Source: Branchiostoma floridae
Lineage: Eukaryota; Chordata; Leptocardii; Amphioxiformes; Branchiostomatidae
Length of the DNA stretch: 36,330 nucleotides
Assembly (NCBI RefSeq): GCF_000003815.2
Contig: NC_049979.1
Span: 22,604,041 to 22,640,370 of the forward strand
Direction of reading: 5' to 3'
Position 1 is the first letter of the stretch. The number at the start of each line of letters is the position of its first letter. The notes below the pieces were generated by a model, which worked only from the letters and a program-made list of their open reading frames with translations, was not told the DNA's origin and did not search any database. This document shows positions 1 to 12,000 of the stretch, piece by piece. Both the position numbers and the translations under genes were made by a program.

Positions 1-75
1 GATGTGTCAGTGTTGACGAAGTTAAGGGTTTAAAAGCTAGCATGAAGACAGGCAGTGGTGTGTTTCACGATGTAG

Positions 76-3013
76 GAAACAACCACCTCCATCACCTTCC
101 GCATGCTGGACCGTGTGGTTGCACCAGAGCTCATCCCTGCCACCATAGACAAGATGGTACGACCCTACATGAGGGACCATGGCCTGGAAGAGGACAAAGT
201 TCTCCTGCAGTACATTCAGGTAAAGGCTCGGACTCAGACCATACAATAGCTGAACTTCAGTTGATGCTTCATTATTGAAATCACAAGCATATCCTTAAGT
301 AACGTCTTCTTCAGGTAAAAGAAGTTTTAAAAAATGCAATACAATTAGATTTGTTATAGACTTCAGCCTGAATACATACAATTAGTCAACTTCCGCACAG
401 GCTGTTAAGATTTAAGTCTTTGTTACTCATCAGCTATGAGAGGTCCTATGTTTTAGGAGAGCCACACCCCACGCAAATTTAAGAACTCACCACACCATTT
501 GCAAAAGAGTAGGGGCACGTACAGGTTTGTGATGGAGCAAATCCTTTTGTCTGGAGTTTGTGATTGACTTTAAATCACAAGGATTAAGTCCCAGCCAACC
601 TCTGTCTCGTATCAGCCACATGGTGATTAACATCATTCACCCGGATGTGAGACCTGGCGCATCCCTGTCTTGTATTCAGCTAGAAAAAAAAACAAAGGGT
701 ATGCCACCCCGTAAGAGGCGGTATAAACCCAACGGTGCTTTAATACACTGTATGTCTCTACTAATACTACAGTAACTACTACTATATCTACTACTACAAG
801 CTATGAGAACTGTTGATCCTGACATTTCCCACAATCCTCCCTCCCCAGGACCTGCTGGAACAGTGCAGTGGCAGGGCCTCCTACCAGCTGGAGGCATCCT
901 GGGAAGTCAAGGCCATCACATGTGTGCACTGCATGAAGGACATGGAGGTGATGTAACATGAGTGTGAAGATCGGAGGCATTTCTAAAAGATTTGTGTCTC
1001 GCTTGTTGTAAAAGAATTACAAAGAATTATGGAAATAAAGTTTTGAGAAACATAACATGTGCCCATTGATCGATTCCTATCACGACAAAAGAGACTATAA
1101 TATCATATCATATGGAAAATACATAACTGCGGAAACAAAAACAGACCAACAACAATACCTCCCTGTGAATTAGTAGCCTCTGCCATTGACCCTGTGACCT
1201 GGATTGTCTGCCAACTGTCTGGCAAAGTTCCAAACTTTATTATTCCTGCTGAATACAGTGCAAGTATGAAGGCACCCTACTGCTGATGAACAAGGCAGTC
1301 ATCCCCTGGAGCCAGGCTATGGAAGCCTTTGTAGCTGAAGCACTGAAATGGAAACACCCCAGGTAAGACAACACTAAGCATACCCACTACATGTACCATG
1401 AGGGAATTATATCAATGATGCACTCTCTGTATTACCTCTGTAAAATTGGAGGTATTGGTTTGGTATGTTTGTTTGTCTGTCAGTGTCTGTGTGTGTGTGT
1501 GTATGAAGGGGTGTGCATGTGTATATTCCACACTTGGAATATCACAAGATGTTCTGTATGGTATTGTCCTTCTGTAGGGCCCCTGACCTCCAGCACAGAT
1601 ACAGCATGATCAACCTGAGGAAGATGCTGGCAAACTATGCCCTCAGGAACTACAATGTCTCTGAGTTCACTACTGCACCGGTAAGCTCTCCGTGGTCTTT
1701 GCAAGGAGAGCTTTTTTTCTCCAAGTTGTCACCTAGGTGGTGCTCTCCATAGTGCTGAATAAACAATCACACATTGGTAGCTGTTTCGTACATGTAGTTC
1801 TGGACTGCACTCATGATTAGGGTTTGGTTAGAAATAGAATTCAAGATAAGCCTGTTCATGGATTGAACTGTACATAAGCAAGGTCAAAGGTGAAGGTGGT
1901 AGAAAGCCTGTGCCCAAGTCCAAACATGTTTGTTTATGTCTCAGGGACCTCAACTTTGGTATATTACCCGTAATGCATCACTTTGCGTGTGTGCACTTTG
2001 AACCAGCATATGACGTGTAGGTTCCCTTCATGTTATGTGACATCCACTCTCATTATCTGTTTTTGTCCTTGGTGCTGAATCACAGTATGTGTGCTGTGCA
2101 TTTGCTGCTGACCTACATTTTTATTAGGTTGCTTCCTCTGATTCTGGATTACATTGTATGGTTTCTATGTATGGAGCCATCCCTGTTGTTATCAGACAAA
2201 CATACATGTATATCACTGTCCTTGGTGCTGAAGAACAGTGCCTGTAGTTGACATCCCACAGTCATTGACTGAGTCTTTTTTGGTACATTTTTCCAAGCTC
2301 TGTTAACCTTTTAAAGCACTTGATTACTTCCTTATGGTCCAAAATTAATTATTGGGAGTAGGTGCACTTAAAGTTAACCTGACAATTTGGACGCACAGAA
2401 AAAAAATGGGTGCATGGCATCCTATTTAGTGGAATACATTCTATTTAGTGGAATGCTAGCAAAACCTAATAACTAACCTTACCACCTCCCCTCAGAATTT
2501 GAATCTAAAATTCCATAGCTAACTTCAATGTTGTAAGCTGGTAATACAATATACTGTAGGTTTTATCCTTTTTCTGACACTGAACTGTCAAGAATATGCT
2601 TTATACTAGTGTACAATATTACTATGTAACCCTACACAAGTACATCATGTGTGCACATTTATAGTGAACAATTTGGTGCACAGACGTGCACATGCACACA
2701 GTATTTGGAGCCCTGTTTATCCTTTCTTTTGTCCAGGCACTGCTGAAGTACATCCTTCACAAGGATCAGCCTACTGTCATGCAGGATGCACTACAGGTAT
2801 TTATCACATATCTCTCATACTTGAGATATTTTGAAATCTAGCAGAATTTGGTATGGTTCAAGCTAGTGTCCAGCTACCAGTGTTTAAAACATTGAGTTCT
2901 TTATTTCATCTGCAATATTGACACATTTCTAGGTGGTTGAGGCATACCCGGATCACTTAAAGAAGACAGATGCCTACAATATCAGAACCCACTTCCTCAT
3001 CCAGGAGAACAGG
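76..3013 (+). CDS. KNTC1: KNTC1 exons 1-6 of the window (residues 1-197)
   Basis: Exons: 76-219, 849-947, 1259-1362, 1578-1680, 2737-2796, 2933-3013. Exon 1 starts after the acceptor at 74-75, because the upstream frame is closed by the TAG that contains that AG. Exons 1 and 2 end in phase 0; exon 3 ends after AG and exon 4 supplies the third base of an Arg codon. The product is helical solenoid sequence such as DLLEQCSGRASYQLEASWEV and NLRKMLANYALRNYNVSEF, which match the mid-N-terminal human KNTC1 helices in order. Introns 1 (220-848) and 4 (1681-2736) hold no gene. Intron 3 contains a short GT run. Intron 4 carries a 15-nt sequence, GTCCTTGGTGCTGAA, twice, 153 nt apart (2065 and 2218). Confidence 0.93.
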
Positions 3014-6000
3014 GTGAGTCTGATGAGATTTAACATGAATAGAATTAAATACATGTATGTTGTATACTAGGACTGTTTTGATGGTGTTTGGCTTAACTAG
3101 TTAACCGCCAATTGACACACCAGTTCTGTACAGTCCATCCCAAGCTGCGTGAAACCAGACTATAAAGTTTTGATCCACTCACACTGACATGGAGCCCAAC
3201 TGTTGATCACACTATTCACAGAACACTTGATAGTACCAAGTATTTTGTTGGATGTATATGGCTTTAAGCATGTTCAATGTTCAGGAATGAGTTTTGTTTG
3301 ATAAAGTTACAAGTATATTTTAGCAAAGAATACATAAAAGGACATTTATGTATTATGTTTACTTTTCATAAAAGACCATAGTCGCAGCAAGTATAGCTCT
3401 GATTCAATCAGTTACTGTACATGTTATTACCTTTGCCAGAATGGCTAAGGTTATGTTTTCGGTTTGGTGGTGTGGTTCTCCCCGTTTGTGAGCAGCATAA
3501 CTCGAGAGGACTTCGATGGATGCAGCTGATATTTGGTGGGTGGGTAGGGGTGTGGAAGACGAAGGTCGAGTTCGATAATGGGCCTCCTAGCGGCTTGCTA
3601 AGGTACTGCAGCAGGACCTGCATGCTTGATATCTCGCGTTCCGGACATGCTGCGGTCGTGATTTTTGAGCGTTAGGGAGCCCTTAAAGCAGGGAGTGATT
3701 GCTGCGAGTTTGGGCCCCCTAGTGGCTTTCATGGAAGTGCGGGCGCCGGTTTAATTGCAAACTTTTGTCTGCGGACAGCATAACTCGAGAAGACTTCGAC
3801 GGATGCAGCTGGTATTTGGTGGGTGCGTAGGGGTCTGGGAAACGAAGGGGGAGTTCGATAATGGGCCCCCTAGCGGCTTCCCTTGGTACTGCAGCGCAAC
3901 TTCCGGGTGTGTTTTTCCATCTTCTGAACATGGTATGGCCACGAGTTTTGGGTGTTAGATAGCTGTTGTGCTCAGGAGTTGGTGACATAAGTTTGGGTCC
4001 CCTAGCGGCTAGTTTGGGGATAGCCGGGGCATTCTTGTCGAAAACTTCTGAAGCATTATAACCCCCCCAGCCTAGTTTCAAATTGGTTGATTCCATCAGT
4101 GAGAGTGCACAGCACAGTTGACGCGTTACTTGATCCAATGTTGAGGTGAAAGGTGGTGACCTAAGGTGAGGTAGCAGCTGCTGATCTCTAAGGATTGAGC
4201 CTCAATGAAGTTTGTTGTGGGGCAGGACATATTTGAAGACAGGGATTTTTACGTTTGCCAGAATTGCTAATTGTGGATACTGGTGGAGCAGAGATTAACT
4301 TGGAGGTCTTGTCGGTCTGCAAGCAACTTTGATGACCTAACTGACAGGTAAGATTGAATATATGATAACGATTTTAAGTGTTAGAAAGGTGTTGTTTGTA
4401 GGAAGACGTGACATATGTTTGAGTCCCCTAGCGGCTTGTTTCTGGGGATAGCAGGCATTTTTGTCGAAAAGTTCTGTGGAAATGCAAGGCATTTTTGTCA
4501 TGACACTCCAATGTTGCCAAGTGGTAGAAGTAGTATGTTGCTCCCATGGAGTTAGGCCTTATTGTTGCCTCTGTATATTTTTTGATTCCACTGCTGGGCA
4601 CTAGTGAATCCTTTCTGGTGGGTTGTTGTTGCATGACAGCCAACCATTCTTTGCAAGGATGTGTGAATTGTTATATTCCTAGACCACTGACCCATTTACA
4701 AGATGTTTCAAAAAATGGTAGGGAATGGTAAATAATGGTAGAATTCTGTTATCATTATCTAGAAACTATCAAAGGTATCAAAGTCTACATTATAAATATT
4801 TTTATAATTATGGAGGACCAGGGAAATATTCATAAGGTTGAAACAGTGCTTAGAATATGTCTGATGTATGAAATGTTCTAGACATCTATGTACAAGACTT
4901 TAAAATCAATTGTAAGTAAAGGTAAGGGAGATCCGTACGGTTGCAGTTTCTTATAACTCGAGAGGGCTGCGACGGATGCTGATGATATTTGGTGGGTGGG
5001 TAGGGGTCTGGGGAACGAAGGGGGAGTTCGATAATGGGCACCCTAGCGGCTTGCTAAGGTACTGCAGCGGAACCTCCATGTCTGATATCTCGCATTCTGG
5101 ACATGCTGCGGTCGTGATTTTTGAGCGGTAGGGAGCCCTCAAAGCGCCTTGGAGACCAACGTCCTGTAATGGGGGAGGATCCTGGTGGCCCCGAACAGTA
5201 CTAAGTACTGCAATGCTTAGATAGGGTTTAAAGAATGGTAAATAATGGTAGAATGCTGTTATCATTATCTAGAAACTATCAGAAAGTATCAAGTTCCACT
5301 TTATAAATATTTCTATAATTATGCAGGACCAGGGACATATTTATAAAGTTGAAACAGTGTCCCTTAGAGGACGTGCTAAAATTTTCGGCGCATACAGGAA
5401 TCGTAGCTAGAATTGTCGATCCTCAAGCGCACCAACCTACCAACTGTTTGTGGGATGTTCAGATACTTATATTAATGCTAGATAGGTAAAACTATACATT
5501 TTTTGAAAAGCTAAGAACCTGTAGAATATGAATATATCAAGATAAAGACTGTATCTAGTTTGTAAGGAATAATACTGCACAAAAGGACAGTAAAAATTTT
5601 TCTTTGAAGTCTCAAAAAATATTTGAAATGTATATAACATCACCCACAAAGTGTAAAATAACTAACGTTAAGTCACTGAAAACTAGGCTAGAATGCCTTG
5701 CTATTCTTCCTGAATCAATAAAAACATAAAAAATGTATGTAAGCGACTGTAACTGTTTTATTCTTGCTAGCAAAGATAGTACCTAAAGCCTTGACCGGTT
5801 GTAAAAAGATGGGCCTTATCAGTGTTCCCCTAATGATGTTTGACCAGGAAAATTTCACCAAAATTATGATTTAATCTTGGAGGAAAACCAAAACAGACTT
5901 TGCTACCTCAAAGTGTTACATACATGTCTGAACATGATGCCCTCCCCCATAGGTGAAAAAAACAATTACAAAGCAGAACTTTGGCTGGATCAATAATTTG

Positions 6001-9000
6001 AAAACAATTTCAGACACTCATAGCCCTCAGTCCTTTATGATAAACACCAAAAACACCCACCTACTCCTTTTTCACGGCAAAGAAACCAAACAGAGGTTTG
6101 TAAATACTACCACAAGGTACAGGACCGGCAAATGGCAGTCAAAATGCCGAAGTTTTCATCAACTTCCAGTGGTAGAAACATCGTCAATCTCTTCCTCANN
6201 NNNNNNNNNNNNNNNNNNNNNNNNNNNNNNNNNNNNNNNNNNNNNNNNNNNNNNNNNNNNNNNNNNNNNNNNNNNNNNNNNNNNNNNNNNNNNNNNNNNN
6301 NNNNNNNNNNNNNNNNNNNNNNNNNNNNNNNNNNNNNNNNNNNNNNNNNNNNNNNNNNNNNNNNNNNNNNNNNNNNNNNNNNNNNNNNNNNNNNNNNNNN
6401 NNNNNNNNNNNNNNNNNNNNNNNNNNNNNNNNNNNNNNNNNNNNNNNNNNNCTGGTCGGAGACTTGAACGAATAGTCAGGGACATGTATGGTCCTGATTT
6501 TTAGAAGTTAGATAGGTGTTGTGCTTAGGAAGAAGTGACATATGTTAGGGCCCCCTAGCAACTTTTTCCTGGGGATAGCAGGCATTCTTAACTTTGTCAG
6601 GAGGGTTAAGGTTATGTTTTGGGTGTGTTTGTGTGTGTGTGTGTCAACAGCATAACTGGAGAAGCCTTGGATGGATCCTGATGATATTTGGTAGGTGGGT
6701 ATGGGTCGGGGAAACGAAGGTCATGTTTGATAAGGAGCCCCTTAGTTTAGAGTTGAGTTGCATTTGTTTATCTTATTCAATGTGGAAGATTGCAGTTCTG
6801 AAACAGTCCTGTATAGTATATTGATTCTCTCAGTGGTTATTGTAATTTAATGCTGTAGGGGTAATACTTATTGTACTGTGCCAAGCAATGTTAGGGAAAT
6901 CTACTTTCTGCAGGTCTGTCTTGTTATAAAACAAAATGAAATGAGTAACGCATTTTTCTACAGACATCATTCTGCATAACAAACCTGGTTTATTTGGCAA
7001 AGGTATGTGTTCGTGGAACTCTAGTTAGAAGTTATTTTGTGTAATGCTCATGCGGATATGTACAATGTAGGAATAGGCTGTCTTGTATGTCATTGGAAAA
7101 TGAAATGATGGATCTGATGATTGTCCCTGTTACTGCAGCTGTCAGAGTGCATGGCACTCCTGAAGTCTCTGCCTCAAGAAGAGGTGGAGGTGTGTGTGAG
7201 GAGGATAGCCATCTGGGCAGAACTCACCCTGCAAGACTCCATTATTGCTGATGAGGAGGTAGAAAGCCTTTATCATTCTTTCGCATTTGTTCTAAATCTT
7301 GAAACATTCGCGTTTGAATCCAAGACACCATGAATATGCCTTTCCAATGTATTACCACTGAAATAAATTGCTTCAGCCATGAATATATGACGGCATGAAA
7401 ACCTACACTAAACAAGATCAAGGTTTTCTTTGAAGTACATATGGATGCATGGATGCTTGTAACCCTTGCTTTTAAAGTCAGATTCTGCATGAATGGCTCC
7501 TACACATTGTTCTATACTGTCAGAAAGTGCCACTAAAGCATATTTTTCACTTTAAACCATATAGAGACTTCACTATAATTTGAACTCTCAGCAACCATGT
7601 TGGCTGGTATTTGGATGACGTTTAAGAGATGTATGCCACATTGTACATTTTTACATGTGTATAGTCTAGCATGCTGCAAATGAAAAGCCCATAATGATAC
7701 ATAAATCTCACAAGCCAGTTATAACACCAGTCCTATTCCAATGATTGTGTAGTAGAGTTTGATAAACTTCTATTCTTGAGAAGCATGTTTTTATCCTGAT
7801 CCCCAGATGCACAAGAAGCAGCAGATGATAGCAGTGGAAGCAGCTTTGTTAGCGCTGAAACACCTTGCAGATATAGAAGGTGCGGATTCTCATGCTATCT
7901 TGATATGGTGTTATCTTAGGGGTGATGTCATATTCACTGTATGATCATTTTTGTGATCACAAACCAAGGGCATTCCTCCAACAGTCCTGCATGAGTGGTA
8001 CGAAATTCGTCTGTCTTGTTACCACAAGGAAGTCTTAGATCCTTGTCTGCAGCCAAATGCTATGACAACAAAATCTTCCCAAAAGAAATGGAAAGTTCCA
8101 TGACAAATCATATAAATTTTTCAGCATTATGTTATGTCACTATTCCGTTAGAAATAGCTTCAAGAACTCAAGTCAGATTTAGGAGAGACACAGATTTAGG
8201 AGAGACACAGTCAAGAAAAGTAGGACCTGGTACAATTAATTTTTCTGAATATTTACAGAGGACACGTTTAACCTACTGGAGTATGAAGAAAAATTGCAGG
8301 ACTTCCAGAACATCTTTGCTCTGCAGGTATACAATGTATTTAAGTTTTCCAATGTATAAGATTTGACTGCATGGTTATGACTGGAATAAAACTTCTTTCT
8401 GATTAATCTTCTTCCTTAAATTGTCATCCTCCATTGAGGTGAAGCATGATGCTTTTTAGAGTACTTGTTTGTTGTAACCAGATGTGCATGCTGCTTTGCT
8501 CAAGCTTCCTTTTTTAAGCCAAGCACACTGGTTCACCCGTACTCTTGTTTATAAGTGTGTTAGGCTTTTGAGGCTGATACCTGAAGGTCCCTTGCACGGT
8601 TCCACTGGCTTTATGTCACCATCTGAAATGACCAATCCCTTACCACATGTGTTAGCTGGGGCCAGCCCTGAGACCAAAGAATTACAGATCTGTTACAGAT
8701 CTGTTACAGATCTGTTACTACAATTACTGTAGATCCATCCGGCAAAGCAGTATTTGCACTGAATTTTCTTCTCTTCAACAAATGATAATTAAAATGACAA
8801 TGGATTACAAATGCTTTAAGTGACAAACTACATATCTTTATCTCCACACAACAGAAGGAGTATGGAGAGTTCATGACCAGATCAGAGTACCAGGACCCTG
8901 AGTTCAGGAAAGCAGTTCTGATGGAACATCTTGCCAAGTTCTTCCAGAGCATGACTCAAGCTGATGAAGGGGAGGATGGTGATGCAGTGAGTAATGCTAC

Positions 9001-12000
9001 ATGTAGCTATGAACCATAATATCTGTTGTCAGCTGCGGTTAGATGATCAATACCAGGTCCTATTCTTTCTGGATAAAGTTAAATTGTAATTTCCAACAAC
9101 AACAAAAATGGACTTGCCCGAATTTTTGATTGATCGACTCCAGTTTTTGTCAGTAAATGTACCTCCTGTACGAGTATAGGTGTGTGTACCTATACCTGTA
9201 CATGCAAAAAAATTGTAAGTACAGGTACCACTACAGAGGTTACGTTTAGGTCCAGACCTAACCCTGTCCAAGAACAAAGTAACATGTGGTCTTCAGAGAT
9301 GACAGAAACATGCCACTGGAAAACAAAACTTGTTTTACAAAAGAGCTAAGAGTTTCGTCACATCTTTGACAAATAATAAATCTACCTTCATTTATGGGCA
9401 GATTACCTTTAGCATACCTTATAATAGGAAGAAACCAACAGTTACAATTGACATGTATGTTCCAATTGTTCTAGAGTGAGGAGTGTCCATGCCATGATGA
9501 TAGAAAGAGAAGACATATGAAAGGAAACTACAGCAAGATGTTCAGGTATAGCTTTATCTAGTCAGCTTTTTATTTAGTAAATAACTGACATTTTTGCATT
9601 CAAATAGACACTCAAGTATCATCCTGCAAACTTTGAACCATAAACTGTGACTGACATCAACCCTTCACCAGTGTTTCTAACGTTCATATTCAGGCTTGCC
9701 AAGCTGTTGGGGGTGTCCTCTGATGAACTTCGGGGTCACTTGGCTGTTCGTGCCTCTCAGGATGGAAACATCGACAGTGCCATCAACATGTGCCAGTAAG
9801 TAACTTACAATGTACTTACTTACAGTAATACAACAACAAAGTGGGCAGTGGAATTTGGACCATTCTAAAGCACTTCACTTCATTGATCTTATTTGCAAAT
9901 TACAACTGAAGGATATGATCAATGGACAATTTGATTCATTGTACAAATGTATACTATAAGCATGATTAAAATGCTTCTTCTGAACCATGAAATTTTATAG
10001 GTACTGTTGTTTACATGATATTAATAACTCTGTTTCTAACTTGCACCAGAAGTTAAAAAGAACAAATTTTGTTCTTAAATCAATTCTAAAATAGCAAAAT
10101 CAAGGAAAAATCATGAGGGGTTTGAATGATTTTGTGGTTAACTGTATAGCTTAACTGTATGCAAGACCTTGTATATAGATGGGCCATTCTTTGATCATTC
10201 TTTGGTCAGTGTATGTATTCATCACCTCGTGCAAATGTTATTTGATGACAGATATTTTCTCGAAAAATAGATATGATCTAGTCATAACTTAAGAATGTTG
10301 TTTCAATGTTTCAGGATCCTCTATGAGCAGGCTCCAAATGCCACCACGGGAAGGGTACTGTATAATGTTGCACACAACCTGTGCAGCATGCAGGCGGAGC
10401 CTGAAGCACACCTGGCTGCTCAGCAGAGGTCGGACATCACTAACATCATACACCAGCTGGCCAGCCGAGCACTCACCATCTGTGAGCAAGGTACTGAGTA
10501 CCAGAGCAACATGAGTTCAAACTTCACAGATCTCATACCTCTGTAATATAATTGATTTGATTTGATTGAGGGGATTTTGACTAGCACACACTGTACTAAG
10601 AAAATGCAAAATGCGGAAACACAACCAACAGACACACCAAAAGTAATACCTACGATTTCACGATAATACATTATAAGCAGAATAACTGAAACCTCAAGTG
10701 GACATTAACTGTTCTTAGTGCCATCTAAGAATACTGAAAGGATACATTTTCTCTGTCAGTTGTTTCCTATTTTGCATAAATATCTGATCTGAATTTCAAA
10801 TTTGTGTAGTTGCTACTTCTGTTTAGATGCTAGTCTAGTAAAATTCCTGATTATGCACCTTTTTCATTTTTTGTCCTAAGACCTGCTGTGTGATTGCCTG
10901 GAGCTGTGCAAGTGCAGCTCCCTGTCTCAGCGGGTTTACCAGAAGTGTGAGAAGGCTGCTTACGATGGATCTGTACAGGTGAAAACTTTTATATACTAGT
11001 AGTAAAATTTATGGTTTTGTCACCTGTCACATTAAGTGATTGCCCCGGAGAGGAGATAGGCGCCGCCAGGGGACTAAAAGCCTGTTGAGTCAGCATAACA
11101 TGGTGTGCTGCCCCTACGGCTAATTAATCAGCCTACGGCTGATTAAAAGGCTATGGGACGAACGAATGAACGAACATTAAGTGAAGATACTCTTACAGTG
11201 CTTTTTTCCAGAAATGTTTATAACTAAACTGAATTACATGCATACATGCTATATGTAGCTAATAATGATTAAAGAGTTACTTATTACCTGCATGTATGCA
11301 GGTATGGTTTTGATGCTGGTGGAAACTTTTCGGTAGCCGGGGATGTAGGGCGCTGTATCTCGTGAACGGATGGTGCGAGCACGACGATTTTTGGTACGTG
11401 GGTTGGGGGTGGTAGCCTGACACTCAGGTGTGATTTTGGGCCTCCTGGCGCTTGACCTTGACATTGAAGGTGGCATTTTTGGTGTTTTTGGGGCACTTTT
11501 GGCGCTGTGTGTCCGGAACGATACGCGCGATTGCGACGANNNNNNNNNNNNNNNNNNNNNNNNNNNNNNNNNNNNNNNNNNNNNNNNNNNNNNNNNNNNN
11601 NNNNNNNNNNNNNNNNNNNNNNNNNNNNNNNNNNNNNNNCTTGTCGCGTTTGAACTTGACCCGGCAGGTCGAATTTTGTGTCCGGGAGGGGTGTTTCCGG
11701 AGTTATATCTTCTGAACGGCTGGTGCTGGCGCGATGATATTTGGCACATGTGTCGGCGGTGGCTGAATAATGCTCAATTTTGATTTTGGCGCCCTTGGTG
11801 CTTGAACTTGACATTTTAGGTTACCTTTTGTGCGGGCACGGGGCGTGCGCTGTATCTCCGGAACGCAAGGTGCCATTGTGTTGCCATTTGGTACGTGAGT
11901 TGTTTGTGGTGTCCTGGTGGTCAGGTTTGATTTTGGGCCTCCTAGTGCTTGAACTTGATACTGTATAGGTTGACCCTGTTTTAGTGTGGTTGGGGCATCC

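Noticed and set aside
3719-4138. 139-codon minus-strand ORF
   Set aside because: It lies wholly within repeat copies R1/R2 and the second module. The same frame recurs in other copies of the repeat, so it is not a unique gene.
5953-6504. Long plus-strand ORF crossing the first N gap
   Set aside because: Most of its length is undetermined bases; the readable ends have no family similarity or splice context.
11249-11814. Overlapping minus-strand ORFs across the second N gap
   Set aside because: They owe their length to 100 N and to the repeat's open antisense frame; discussed as a repeat property, not annotated as genes.
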